Below are positions 35,089 through 44,105 of a stretch of DNA of 64,000 nt, one piece after another. The notes under the pieces are model-generated. The model ran no database searches. It saw only the letters and a list, made by a program, of their open reading frames with translations, and was not told where the DNA came from. Within the stretch, counting starts at the first letter, position 1. Each line of letters begins with the position of its first letter. This stretch comes from Winogradskyella eximia (GTDB lineage Bacteria; Bacteroidota; Bacteroidia; Flavobacteriales; Flavobacteriaceae): positions 62,001 through 126,000 of the forward strand of contig NZ_QRDV01000003.1 of the NCBI RefSeq assembly GCF_003386165.1. Direction: 5' to 3'. The translations under genes and the position numbers were made by a program.

Positions 35089-35961
35089 ATGAAAATTATG
35101 CAGAAGATTAAAGGAACCCTAATACCAATTGGCGGAAATGAAGATAAAGGTATTGAGGAAAGTGAAATTTACACTTTAGAATTTATTGATGATGGTATTT
35201 TGTTCCATGTGGTAGAAGCCGCTGGTGGTGTTGACGCAAACATTGTAGTGATTCCAACAGCATCAAGTATTCCGGTTGAAGTTGGTGAAAATTACTTAAC
35301 TGCATTTTCTACTTTAGGTTGTAAACATGTTGAAGTCTTAGACATTCGTTCTAAAGAAGATTCTGAAACCGAACATGCCATTGAATTGATTAAAAATGCG
35401 GATTGTGTGATGCTTTCTGGTGGTGACCAATCTAAAATTACAGATAAAATTGGAGGTACAACGATTCATTCGATTTTAATAGAACGTTATAAAAACGATG
35501 AAGGTTTTGTTATTGCAGGCACCAGTGCTGGCGCTATGGTAATGGCTAATGAAATGATTGCAGGCGGAAGCGCTTCTGAATCCTTTATTAAAGGAGCTGT
35601 AAATATGTATAAAGGTTTAGGATTGATTCCTGAATTAATTATTGATACTCATTTTATTCGTCGTGGTCGTTTTGGAAGACAGTCTGAAGCGGTTGCTAAA
35701 TTCCCGAATCTTATTGGATTTGGACTCGCTGAAGATACAGGTATGATTATTAGAAATGGAAATGAATGTACCGTAATTGGTTCTGGGATGGTCATTGTTT
35801 TTGATGGAAGTACATTAACTCATAATAACGAAAAAATTCTTAAAGAAGGTACACCTATGACGATGGCTAATCTTACGATTCACGTACTTTCTAATGGTGA
35901 TGAATACAATATTAAAACCCGAAAAGTGAAGGTGTTACCTATTGAAGCTCCTTTTATTTAA
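35089..35961 (+). CDS. cphB: Cyanophycinase (peptidase S51 family)
   Basis: A 290-residue serine peptidase that cuts cyanophycin into beta-Asp-Arg dipeptides. Motifs seen are LIPIGGNEDKG, MLSGGDQSKIT, the nucleophile elbow GTSAGAMVM (Ser146) and the substrate-binding DTHFIRRGRFGRQSE with its conserved Arg cluster, followed by GFGLAEDTGMII. It is intracellular, with no signal peptide, consistent with mobilising a cytoplasmic store. A second ATG in frame (35098) would remove three residues. It is divergent from cphA and 185 nt from a convergent isoaspartyl peptidase gene that would finish the degradation. Confidence 0.95.
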   Translation: MKIMQKIKGTLIPIGGNEDKGIEESEIYTLEFIDDGILFHVVEAAGGVDANIVVIPTASSIPVEVGENYLTAFSTLGCKHVEVLDIRSKEDSETEHAIELIKNADCVMLSGGDQSKITDKIGGTTIHSILIERYKNDEGFVIAGTSAGAMVMANEMIAGGSASESFIKGAVNMYKGLGLIPELIIDTHFIRRGRFGRQSEAVAKFPNLIGFGLAEDTGMIIRNGNECTVIGSGMVIVFDGSTLTHNNEKILKEGTPMTMANLTIHVLSNGDEYNIKTRKVKVLPIEAPFI

Positions 35962-36021
35962 CACATCCCTTTGTAAAAAAAATCTCATAAAACTATCTTG
36001 TAATTTTAAATGAATCCTTAT

Positions 36022-36100
36022 AACCGCGTTAGCGATTGTAGTGGCATCCTTTTGCTTTTCGCAAAAGATATAACGGAAAGCGCGACCTTTAGGTAACGCC
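36022..36100. repeat. Candidate dispersed intergenic element with hairpin
   Basis: The stretch AACCGCGTTAGCGATTGTAG, then a hairpin CTTTTGC/GCAAAAG (36049-36055, 36061-36067), then GGAAAGCGCGACC, is GC-richer than its surroundings and has the look of short dispersed repeats that I recall from flavobacterial intergenic regions. Only one copy lies in this window, so the repeat status is not shown here. Confidence 0.35.
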
Positions 36101-36119
36101 CAAAATAAAAAATGCTTTG

Positions 36120-36148
36120 ATCCTTTTCTTCAAAAGGATTTATTTTTA
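36120..36148. terminator. Hairpin between cphB and the isoaspartyl peptidase gene
   Basis: ATCCTTTT / AAAAGGAT (36120-36127, 36132-36139) with loop CTTC and a T-rich 3' flank, placed between two convergent genes. Confidence 0.6.
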
Positions 36149-37084
36149 TTTATAAATAGAAACAGCATCAATCCCATTCGAAGATTTCTGACCACGATAC
36201 ATCCCTTCGGTATTAAAAGGCATCGCTATGTTTCCTTTTGCATCTACTGCGATTAATCCACCATCGCCTCCAATCTCTAAGATTCTTTTATTGATGACTT
36301 CTTCTGAAGCTTCTTTTACAGACATACTCTTGTGCTCAATTAAGCACGCTACATCGTAAGCCACAACACCTCTAATAAAAAACTCACCACTACCTGTACA
36401 ACTAATTGCACAAGTTTTGTTGTTAGCGTAATTTCCTGCTCCAATCATTGGTGAATCTCCTACGCGTCCCCATTTTTTATTGGTCATTCCACCTGTTGAG
36501 GTTGCGGCCGCAATATTACCCTCTTGGTCACATGCAACAGCTCCAACGGTTCCGAATTTTGAATCTTTCTTTTTAGCATGATCTAACTGAAAACTATCAG
36601 TATCCTTAATCTCTAACCATTGTTTGTGTCGAAACTCATCATAAAAATAAGATGCATCTTCTAACTTATAATCGAGTTCTTTAGCAAATTGCATGGCTCC
36701 ATCTCCTGCTAAAAACACATGTTCGCTTTTTTCCATCACATCACGAGCCAACGACACCGGGTTTTTGATACCCGTAATTAAACTCACTGCTCCTGCATTC
36801 AAGGTTTTCCCATCCATGATACTGGCATCCATTTCATGAGATTCGGTGGCTGTAAACACAGAGCCTTTTCCGGCATTAAATAAATGAGAGTCTTCTAATA
36901 ACCTTACAGCTTCTTCAACGGCTTCAATCGCTGTTTTACCTTCCTCTAAAAATGTATAACCAGCCTCCAAGGCTAATCTTAAGGCGTCTTTATATTGAGA
37001 TTCTAAATCAGGCGTCATCATCCCTTTTACTAAAGTTCCTGCTCCTCCGTGAATGGCTATAGAATATGTTTTCATGAGTATCAT
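36146..37084 (-). CDS. iaaA: Isoaspartyl peptidase / plant-type L-asparaginase (Ntn hydrolase T2)
   Basis: A 312-residue cytoplasmic enzyme. It starts with SIAIHGGAG, has the autocleavage site SKFGTVGAVACD (Thr179 becomes the nucleophile), then GRVGDSPMIGAG and CTGSGEFFIRGV, which fit the plant-type asparaginase/beta-aspartyl-dipeptidase group and differ from the exported glycosylasparaginase at 22.5 kb. It hydrolyses beta-aspartyl dipeptides. Beside cphA and cphB it would split the beta-Asp-Arg released by cyanophycinase into aspartate and arginine. Two starts are possible: 37084 (MILMKTYS) or 37075 (MKTYS); the latter matches the usual N-terminus better. It converges on cphB. Confidence 0.92.
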   Translation of the reverse strand: MILMKTYSIAIHGGAGTLVKGMMTPDLESQYKDALRLALEAGYTFLEEGKTAIEAVEEAVRLLEDSHLFNAGKGSVFTATESHEMDASIMDGKTLNAGAVSLITGIKNPVSLARDVMEKSEHVFLAGDGAMQFAKELDYKLEDASYFYDEFRHKQWLEIKDTDSFQLDHAKKKDSKFGTVGAVACDQEGNIAAATSTGGMTNKKWGRVGDSPMIGAGNYANNKTCAISCTGSGEFFIRGVVAYDVACLIEHKSMSVKEASEEVINKRILEIGGDGGLIAVDAKGNIAMPFNTEGMYRGQKSSNGIDAVSIYK

Positions 37085-37440
37085 TTAAGTTTGGAAAATT
37101 ACGAATTGCTTTTTAAATAAACGCTTTAGTTTTTGTAATTTGCAGGCTGTTCTCATTAGCACAATCAAAAACATTTTACACTATTAGTTTTAGGCACATT
37201 TGAGAAATGTCAAAAGCTATAGTACTTAAGCATTTCGACTGCGCTCAATGTGACATTAATTTTCAAATTAACGCAATATCATTTTTTGTTTAGGTTAGCT
37301 GACACAAAAAATGATGATTTTTTTAGATGATGCGAGAAAGAAAAATTAAACATAGCCATAGCTACGTTTCATTTTTATTTTGAAGCAGAAATGAAAAAAG
37401 AGCATTTTGCAAAGCTCACTTAAATAAAATATGATATAAA
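37085..37440. other. 356-nt gene-free region upstream of polA
   Basis: No ORF is supported. It contains CATTTCGACTGCGCTCAATG, continuing TGACATT (37231-37257), a sequence type I recall as recurrent between flavobacterial genes. It also has a perfect 12-bp inverted repeat ATCATTTTTTGT / ACAAAAAATGAT (37278-37289, 37304-37315, 14-nt loop) followed by a T-run, and TAGCCATAGCTA near 37370. I see no convincing -7/-33 pair for polA. Confidence 0.5.
37278..37325. repeat. 12-bp perfect inverted repeat with T-tract upstream of polA
   Basis: Arms at 37278-37289 and 37304-37315 with loop TTAGGTTAGCTGAC; a T7 run starts at 37318. There is no plus-strand gene upstream that would need this terminator, as the peptidase gene diverges. 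Confidence 0.5.
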
Positions 37441-40293
37441 ATGTCAGATCAAAAACGCCTATTTCTCGTTGATGCCTACGCCCTAATTTTCCGTGGCTAC
37501 TACGCTTTTATAAAAAACCCAAGAATCAATTCTAAAGGAGAAGATACCTCAGCCATTATGGGCTTTATGAATTCCCTTTTAGATGTCATTAAACGCGAGC
37601 GACCAGATCATTTAGCCGTTTGTTTTGATAAAGGCGGAAGTGCAGACCGTGTAGAAATGTTCGAAGCCTACAAAGCCAACAGAGATGAAACTCCCGAAGG
37701 TATCAAAACCGCTGTGCCTTATATTATGGAAATTCTTAAAGCCATGCATATTCCAATCATGGTGAAAGAAGGTTTTGAAGCGGATGATGTCATTGGTACC
37801 TTAGCTAAAAAAGCCGAAAAAGAAGGTTATAAAACTTTTATGGTGACTCCAGATAAGGATTTTGCACAACTCGTTTCAGAAAACATATTTATGTACCGAC
37901 CAGTTTTTGGTGGTGGTTACGAAACTTGGGGAATTCCAGAAGTACAAAAGAAATTTGAAGTTACCGATCCACTACAAGTCATTGACTTTTTAGGAATGAT
38001 GGGAGATGCTTCTGATAATATTCCAGGACTACCTGGTGTTGGTGAAAAAACAGCTAAGAAATTTTTAGCAGCTTACGGCAGCATGGAAAACCTTTTTGCG
38101 AATTCGCATGAGCTAAAAGGCAAAATGAAAGAAAAGATTGAAGCCAATCAAGAACTCGGCTTATTATCAAAACAATTGGCTACCATTATGCTCGATGTGC
38201 CTGTAGAGTTTAATGAAAAAGATTTTGAAATGTCAGAACCTGATATTCCAAAAGTGACTGAAATTTTTCAAGAATTAGAATTTAGACGTCTCATTGATAA
38301 TTTTAATAAAACCTTTTCTGCTGAAGCTATGCAATCTGCTGGAACTTCAACTCCAACAGCAGATAAAAAGGAAGCTCCTAAAACGACTCCAACTGAAGAA
38401 AAATCTGCAGGTGCTGGACAGTTTTCATTATTTGGTGGCGCAGAACCATCAGCAACGGAAGCTGTATCTGAGTTTACGCGTAAAACAGCCGAAACTACCT
38501 CACATTTTTACCAAAGTGTAGCGCCTGGTATGGCAACCAAATTGTTTGTTAAGAACTTAATGAGTCAAACGTCAGTGTGTTTTGATACCGAAACCACAGG
38601 CTTAAATGCATTAACCGCAGAATTAGTCGGGATTGCATTTTCTTGGGAAGTAGGCAAAGGCTTTTATGTGCCTTTTCCAGAAGATAGAACGGAAGCGCAA
38701 GAACTGATTGAAATACTAAGACCGTTTTTCGAAAGTGAAACCATCGAAAAAATAGGTCAGAATTTAAAATACGACATCAAAGTATTAGCTAAATATAACA
38801 TTACCGTTAAAGGCAAACTCTTCGATACCATGTTAGCGCATTATTTAATTAATGCCGATATGCGTCACAATATGGACGTCTTAGCAGAAACCTATTTAAA
38901 CTATACACCAATTTCTATTACAGAACTCATTGGTAAAAAAGGAAAGAATCAATTGTCTATGCGCGATGTGCCGTTAGAAAAACTAACCGAATACGCCGTA
39001 GAAGATGCCGATATTACCTTACAATTAAAAGAACATTTCACCACGGAATTAGGCGAAGCCAACACCCAAAAATTATTCGATGAGATTGAAATTCCGCTAC
39101 TACGTGTCTTAGCAGCCATGGAATTAGAAGGGATTAATCTCGATAAAGACTTTCTAGACTCCTTATCTGAAGATTTGAATAACGACATCGCAACACTCGA
39201 ACAAGAGATTTATGCCACAGCAGGCGAAGAATTCAACATTGCCTCTCCCAAGCAATTAGGTATTGTGTTGTTTGAAAAAATGAAATTGGTCGATAAACCA
39301 AAGAAAACCAAAACAGGTCAATATGCGACTGGCGAAGATATCTTATCCTATTTAGCAAAAGACCATGATATCATTCAGAAAATATTAGATTTTAGAGGCC
39401 TTTCAAAATTAAAGAGCACCTATGTAGATGCTTTACCGTTACAAGTAGAATCATCAACAGGTCGTGTGCATACCGATTATATGCAAACCGTTGCAGCAAC
39501 TGGGCGTTTAAGTAGTAACAATCCGAATTTACAAAATATCCCAATTCGTACCGAGCGTGGTCGTCAAGTACGTAAAGCCTTTGTACCAAGAAACGAAGAC
39601 TACATCTTACTGGCTGCCGATTATTCGCAAATAGAATTACGAATCATTGCCGCTTTAAGTGAAGAAGAAACCATGATTGAAGCCTTTAAAAACGGTGAAG
39701 ATATTCATGCCTCAACCGCATCCAAAGTATTTAATGTCCCATTAGCTGAAGTCACCAGAGAGCAACGTAGCAACGCTAAAACCGTTAATTTCGGAATCAT
39801 CTATGGTGTGTCTGCCTTTGGGTTAAGTAACCAAACCGATTTATCGCGTGGTGAAGCCAAAGAACTCATTGACACCTATTACGAAACCTATCCAAAATTA
39901 AAAGCCTACATGAGTAAGCAAGTCGATTTTGCTAGAGATCATGGCTATGTGCAAACCGTTTTGGGTCGTCGTCGTTATTTAAAAGACATCAACTCACGTA
40001 ACGCTGTGGTGAGAGGTGCAGCAGAACGAAATGCCGTTAACGCACCCATACAAGGAAGTGCTGCTGATATCATCAAAATCGCGATGATTAATATTTATAA
40101 CAAGCTTGAAGCTGGTAATTATAAATCGAAGATGCTCTTACAAGTACATGATGAATTGGTCTTTGACATCTACAAGCCAGAACTCGAAGAACTCACTACC
40201 TTAATAAAAACCGAAATGGAAAGTGCATTTATTATGGATGTACCTTTGGATGTTGAGGTGGATACTGGTTTGAATTGGTTGGAGGCGCATTGA
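37441..40293 (+). CDS. polA: DNA polymerase I
   Basis: A 950-residue three-domain enzyme. The 5'-3' exonuclease (1-290) has LFLVDAYALIFRGYYAF, GFEADDVIGTLAKKA and DNIPGLPGVGEKTA. The 3'-5' proofreading domain (about 370-560) keeps CFDTETTGLNA (DxE), so it appears active, unlike in some Gram-positives. The polymerase domain (about 620-950) has motif A AADYSQIELRIIAAL, motif B RSNAKTVNFGIIYGVSAFG and motif C VHDELVFDI. A variable linker of about residues 300-355 is Ala/Thr/Glu-rich. The gene fills its usual role in Okazaki fragment processing and repair. It is monocistronic, with a restriction-modification island following 83 nt downstream. Confidence 0.98.
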   Translation: MSDQKRLFLVDAYALIFRGYYAFIKNPRINSKGEDTSAIMGFMNSLLDVIKRERPDHLAVCFDKGGSADRVEMFEAYKANRDETPEGIKTAVPYIMEILKAMHIPIMVKEGFEADDVIGTLAKKAEKEGYKTFMVTPDKDFAQLVSENIFMYRPVFGGGYETWGIPEVQKKFEVTDPLQVIDFLGMMGDASDNIPGLPGVGEKTAKKFLAAYGSMENLFANSHELKGKMKEKIEANQELGLLSKQLATIMLDVPVEFNEKDFEMSEPDIPKVTEIFQELEFRRLIDNFNKTFSAEAMQSAGTSTPTADKKEAPKTTPTEEKSAGAGQFSLFGGAEPSATEAVSEFTRKTAETTSHFYQSVAPGMATKLFVKNLMSQTSVCFDTETTGLNALTAELVGIAFSWEVGKGFYVPFPEDRTEAQELIEILRPFFESETIEKIGQNLKYDIKVLAKYNITVKGKLFDTMLAHYLINADMRHNMDVLAETYLNYTPISITELIGKKGKNQLSMRDVPLEKLTEYAVEDADITLQLKEHFTTELGEANTQKLFDEIEIPLLRVLAAMELEGINLDKDFLDSLSEDLNNDIATLEQEIYATAGEEFNIASPKQLGIVLFEKMKLVDKPKKTKTGQYATGEDILSYLAKDHDIIQKILDFRGLSKLKSTYVDALPLQVESSTGRVHTDYMQTVAATGRLSSNNPNLQNIPIRTERGRQVRKAFVPRNEDYILLAADYSQIELRIIAALSEEETMIEAFKNGEDIHASTASKVFNVPLAEVTREQRSNAKTVNFGIIYGVSAFGLSNQTDLSRGEAKELIDTYYETYPKLKAYMSKQVDFARDHGYVQTVLGRRRYLKDINSRNAVVRGAAERNAVNAPIQGSAADIIKIAMINIYNKLEAGNYKSKMLLQVHDELVFDIYKPELEELTTLIKTEMESAFIMDVPLDVEVDTGLNWLEAH

Positions 40294-40344
40294 TAAATTA
40301 TGTAATTTAAAAATCATAAACACATATTATAATTCCATATTTTT

Positions 40345-40359
40345 GGACTATTTTTGTCC
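40345..40359 (+). promoter_or_regulatory. -7 box inside an inverted repeat upstream of the methyltransferase gene
   Basis: GGAC (40345-40348) and GTCC (40356-40359) flank TATTTTT. The string TATTTTTG at 40349-40356 is an exact TAnnTTTG box. A protein bound to the inverted repeat would cover the promoter, 18 nt ahead of the ATG at 40377. The HTH domain of the methyltransferase is the obvious candidate. Confidence 0.45.
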
Positions 40360-40376
40360 TAAATAAGATATTAAAT

Positions 40377-41849
40377 ATGACAGCAACTTTTGGCGAATAT
40401 ATTAAACAACGTAGAACAGAACTTGGCTTTCCATTAAAAAAAGTAGCTCTACATCTAGATATTGATACCTCAACACTTGGAAAAATAGAACGAGAAGAAA
40501 GAAATTTATCAGAAAACTTGTTAAGTCCATTAGCTGAAATATTAGAAACCGAACAAAAGAATATTCTCAATCATTATTATTCTTCAAAAGTTACTCAAGA
40601 AATTAAAGATTATCCACATTATAAAGATGTCCTAAATATAGTTGAAGAACAATTAAAGTTTCATTACGCAAATACTAAACAATCCAAAAATTGGACTGAA
40701 ATGGAATTTTCTAATCCAAAAGCAAAAATTAGGGTTGCGACAATGTTCTCAGGAATTGGAGCTATTGAATATTCTTTTAGAAGGCTTAAATTAGATTCTG
40801 AAATTGTATTCGCTAGTGATATTGACAAATATGCTAAACAAAGTTATTTTGCTAATTATAATATAGAAGAAGAAAATTGGTATGATGATGTTCAAAAAAT
40901 AAAAGGTAAAAAATATAAAGGAAAAGTAGATTTATTAGTTGGAGGAAGTCCATGTCAATCGTTTTCAATGGTTGGAAAACGTAAAGGTTTTAAAGATACT
41001 AGAGGGACACTTTTTTATGAATTTGCTAGAGTGGTAAAAGAAAGTCAACCTAAAATTTTCATTTTTGAAAATGTTAAAGGGTTAATTAATCACGATGGAG
41101 GAAACACATTTGAAACAATAAAAGCAACATTTGATGAACTTGGATATAAATACTTTTATCAAGTTTTAAATTCTAAAAATTACGGAGTACCACAACATAG
41201 AGAAAGAATTTTTGTCGTTGGATTCAAAGATAAAAAAGTGAAGTTTGAATTTCCAAAGCCCATTAGACTAGAGTATAAAATGCAAGATTTCCTTGAAGAT
41301 TATACTGATAGCAAATACTATTTAAAGGAAAAAGGAGTAAAATTTGTTACAAGTTCTAAAAACAGAAAAAAAAGATATACTCAAATAAATGGAGATATTG
41401 CAATTTGTCAAAAAGCAAATCAGCAATTCAACTGGCATGGTGACTTTATATTTGAGAGCCAAGAAGTTCCTGAATTTAATGAACTAGTCTTCGATGTTAA
41501 TGAAGTAGAAGAAAAATATTACCTTCTTGAAAAAACAAAAAAATATGTTTTAACGGAAGGAACGAAAAACTTTAAAACTTCAATAAAAACAGATTTAGAA
41601 GTTGCAAGACCTTTACTACAATCTATGCACAAAATGCATCGAGCTGGCGTTGATAATTACGTCACACATAACAAGGGAAGAATAAGAAAACTGACACCTA
41701 AAGAATGTTTAAGACTAATGGGATTCAGAGACGATTTCAAACAAGAAGTTAGCGACACTCAAATGTATAGACAGGCGGGAAATAGCATTGTCGTTGATGT
41801 ACTTATAGCATTATTAAAACAAATGGATATCACTAAATACGGGATATAA
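40377..41849 (+). CDS. Type II DNA (cytosine-5) methyltransferase with N-terminal XRE-type HTH
   Basis: A 490-residue fusion. Residues 1-65 form an HTH_3/XRE domain (FGEYIKQRRTELGFPLKKVA, then IDTSTLGKIEREERNLSENL). From about 115 follows a C5 methyltransferase. Motif I is ATMFSGIGAIEYSF, motif IV GGSPCQSFS with catalytic Cys193, motif VI FENVKGL and motif VIII QHRERIFVVGF. The target-recognition region spans about 300-425, with motif IX/X LTPKECLRLMGF and YRQAGNSIVVDVL. It protects DNA against the two HNH nucleases whose genes follow; the first overlaps by one base (TAATG). The HTH may repress its own promoter as in other autoregulated M genes. Codon use is more AT-rich than polA, suggesting transfer. 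Confidence 0.93.
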   Translation: MTATFGEYIKQRRTELGFPLKKVALHLDIDTSTLGKIEREERNLSENLLSPLAEILETEQKNILNHYYSSKVTQEIKDYPHYKDVLNIVEEQLKFHYANTKQSKNWTEMEFSNPKAKIRVATMFSGIGAIEYSFRRLKLDSEIVFASDIDKYAKQSYFANYNIEEENWYDDVQKIKGKKYKGKVDLLVGGSPCQSFSMVGKRKGFKDTRGTLFYEFARVVKESQPKIFIFENVKGLINHDGGNTFETIKATFDELGYKYFYQVLNSKNYGVPQHRERIFVVGFKDKKVKFEFPKPIRLEYKMQDFLEDYTDSKYYLKEKGVKFVTSSKNRKKRYTQINGDIAICQKANQQFNWHGDFIFESQEVPEFNELVFDVNEVEEKYYLLEKTKKYVLTEGTKNFKTSIKTDLEVARPLLQSMHKMHRAGVDNYVTHNKGRIRKLTPKECLRLMGFRDDFKQEVSDTQMYRQAGNSIVVDVLIALLKQMDITKYGI

Positions 41850-42946
41850 TGAAGATATTTGATTTGCCTTTTGAAATTGCTAATGAGGTAGTTAAAAGAG
41901 TTAAAAGAGATAATCGAAAACTCAAAATACATGATGCTAAAGGTGGTAATAACATATTCTATTTGGGTACAAATGAAGTTTTTATCAGCAAACTTGATAA
42001 CAATATAAAACTAATAACTGAGCTTAATAGAGTTAAAAACTTATTAAATGATAGAACAAGAAACCCAATCGCAATTCAGAAAAATGAAGGGATATTAGTT
42101 GAACATAAAATCTGTAAAAAAAGTTTAATTTCATTACTACCTTTTTTAAAATCATTTCTTGAAGAACACTGTAGTTCATATCATAACCCCAACTTAGATT
42201 ACGACTTAGTAAAAAAGAAATTAATGGCAATTGAAGGCGATTATCTACTTTTCAATTCCGACTTAGTCTACATCCATGACAACAATTCATCCAAGCCTTA
42301 TTTTAAATGGTTTACTCAGAAGAATTCTGCCAATGAATGGAGGTTAATTCAAGAATTTTTAATCCCTAAATTATCATTTTTAAATTTTAATTTTGAAAAC
42401 TATCAAGATGATTTATTTAAAGTTACATGGGATCTAACATATGCACCTGTGGTAATGTATTCTTCAGATAATATAGAAGATATAATTTCTAACTCAATAG
42501 AAAAGTTAATAACAAATGAGAGAGAAAGAGAAACAATTATGGAGGCTATTACTAAAATTAGAGTAGGTCAATCTCAATTCAGAAGTGATCTTTTGAATTC
42601 AGATTTAAACACATGCATATTTACAGATATAAATGATCCTAAGTTACTAATTGCAAGCCATATTAAACCATGGAAAGAGTCTACAAATATTGAACGAAGA
42701 GATTTCCATAATGGTTTATTGTTAACCCCTACTTTTGACAAATTATTTGACAGATTCTTAATCACATTTGATGAAACTGGTAACTTACTTTGGACATCGA
42801 ATAGACTTGAAAAAAATATTATCCTAAAATTAAAATCAAGTATTTTAACTCGTGAAGAAAATATAATTGACATTAATGACGACAATAGGTCTTACTTCAA
42901 CTTTCATAGAGAAAAATTCAATCAATTAGAAGAAGAAAACAACTAA
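41849..42946 (+). CDS. HNH endonuclease, probable type II restriction enzyme (first)
   Basis: A 365-residue protein with a C-terminal HNH domain of the HNH_2 type. The pattern CIFTDINDPKLLIASHIKPW (His271) is followed by FHNGLLLTPTFDKLFD, giving the His-Asn-His-like metal site. Residues 1-220 show no family I recognise and probably hold DNA recognition and dimerisation. The start overlaps the methyltransferase stop by one base, so the two are translationally coupled, which is strong evidence for a restriction role. The C-terminal 90 residues clearly resemble the next gene's product, while the N-terminal part does not. The recognition site cannot be read from sequence. Confidence 0.82.
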   Translation: MKIFDLPFEIANEVVKRVKRDNRKLKIHDAKGGNNIFYLGTNEVFISKLDNNIKLITELNRVKNLLNDRTRNPIAIQKNEGILVEHKICKKSLISLLPFLKSFLEEHCSSYHNPNLDYDLVKKKLMAIEGDYLLFNSDLVYIHDNNSSKPYFKWFTQKNSANEWRLIQEFLIPKLSFLNFNFENYQDDLFKVTWDLTYAPVVMYSSDNIEDIISNSIEKLITNERERETIMEAITKIRVGQSQFRSDLLNSDLNTCIFTDINDPKLLIASHIKPWKESTNIERRDFHNGLLLTPTFDKLFDRFLITFDETGNLLWTSNRLEKNIILKLKSSILTREENIIDINDDNRSYFNFHREKFNQLEEENN

Positions 42947-42963
42947 ATATGCTCAATTAATTT

Positions 42964-44085
42964 ATGGAGAATCTACAAAAAATAAAAATTGAAGGTAAAG
43001 AATATCTCATTATAGATTCTATTCAAGATTTTAGAGCAGAAGATAGTTTTATACACAGAAAAAATAAGCTAGCTCAATTCAGAGGAAACGGCGAATCAAA
43101 AAAACATGTAGGAACTTATAATGGTGAAAAAGGTGAAAGAATGGCTAATTTTTTCAATTATTCAACTTGGGGAAAAGAACACTATGACTCCAATAAAAAA
43201 AGAAAAACTTTCGAGTCTGCTAAAGAAAGTGGTGCATTAATAAGTGAAAATAGATGTTTTTTTAGCAAAGCTAATTTTCAGAAGTATTTGAGAGATGCTA
43301 AAACAGAGTATTTTGCGCAAGAACAAAATTATCACAATAATATTAGCGAATATTATAACGAAAGATTAGAAGAAGTAAATAATCTCGAAACAAACCAAAT
43401 ATTCTTTAGTATTTATGATGCTTCTGACAATATTTTGCAAAGACAGAATAGAGGATATATTCGTTCTGACAATTCAATATGGAGATTATGGAGGGAATTA
43501 ATATTACCGAGTATTAGTTATTTATCTATTTTAAAATTAGTTCCAGTTGACAATAAAAATGCAGAACCTTTATTTTATTTTAGAATCCTACTCGACTATC
43601 AATTTAGGTCTTTTGTACATCCAAAATCACTGACTACTGAAGAAGAATTAGAAAAAGAAGAAATTGAATCTGGAGAAATAAAGAGAACACATAGAAAAGG
43701 ATCCGAAAAGTATAGACGTGAAGTTATAAACTACATGCCTCAATGTCCGTTTTCAAAAATTACAGATGAGAGGTTATTAATTGCAAGTCACATAAAACCT
43801 TATAATATTTGCATAAAAAACAAAGAGAATGACCAAGCCTTAGATTATTTAAATGGGCTGGCGTTATCACCGACATATGACAAATTATTTGACCAAGGCT
43901 ACATAACTTTCACTAACAATGGAGAATTAATATGCGGTACACAATTGAGTTCTTATACATGGGAGAAACTTAATATTAATCCTAATGCAAAAAACAAAAT
44001 GAGGATTTTCCCCGAAGACAGAGAAATGTATTTAGATTACCATAGAAACAATGTTTTTCAAGATGATATTGATGATTTAATTTAA
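42964..44085 (+). CDS. HNH endonuclease, probable type II restriction enzyme (second)
   Basis: A 373-residue protein with the same C-terminal HNH_2 architecture: CPFSKITDERLLIASHIKPY (His276), then LNGLALSPTYDKLFDQGYITF. The N-terminal 220 residues differ from the first nuclease and are lysine- and asparagine-rich, with no family recognised. It starts 17 nt after the first HNH gene, so both lie in one operon with the methyltransferase. It could be a second subunit of a heterodimeric enzyme, an independent nuclease of the same specificity, or a nickase for the other strand. The reading frame is intact. Confidence 0.8.
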   Translation: MENLQKIKIEGKEYLIIDSIQDFRAEDSFIHRKNKLAQFRGNGESKKHVGTYNGEKGERMANFFNYSTWGKEHYDSNKKRKTFESAKESGALISENRCFFSKANFQKYLRDAKTEYFAQEQNYHNNISEYYNERLEEVNNLETNQIFFSIYDASDNILQRQNRGYIRSDNSIWRLWRELILPSISYLSILKLVPVDNKNAEPLFYFRILLDYQFRSFVHPKSLTTEEELEKEEIESGEIKRTHRKGSEKYRREVINYMPQCPFSKITDERLLIASHIKPYNICIKNKENDQALDYLNGLALSPTYDKLFDQGYITFTNNGELICGTQLSSYTWEKLNINPNAKNKMRIFPEDREMYLDYHRNNVFQDDIDDLI

Positions 44086-44105
44086 ATATATCATGGAAAG
44101 ACAAC

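Noticed and set aside
36146..37084. The isoaspartyl peptidase as a duplicate of the asparaginase at 22.5 kb
   Set aside because: They share the Ntn fold only. One is exported with glycosylasparaginase features; the other is cytosolic, starts IAIHGGAG and sits with cphA/cphB.
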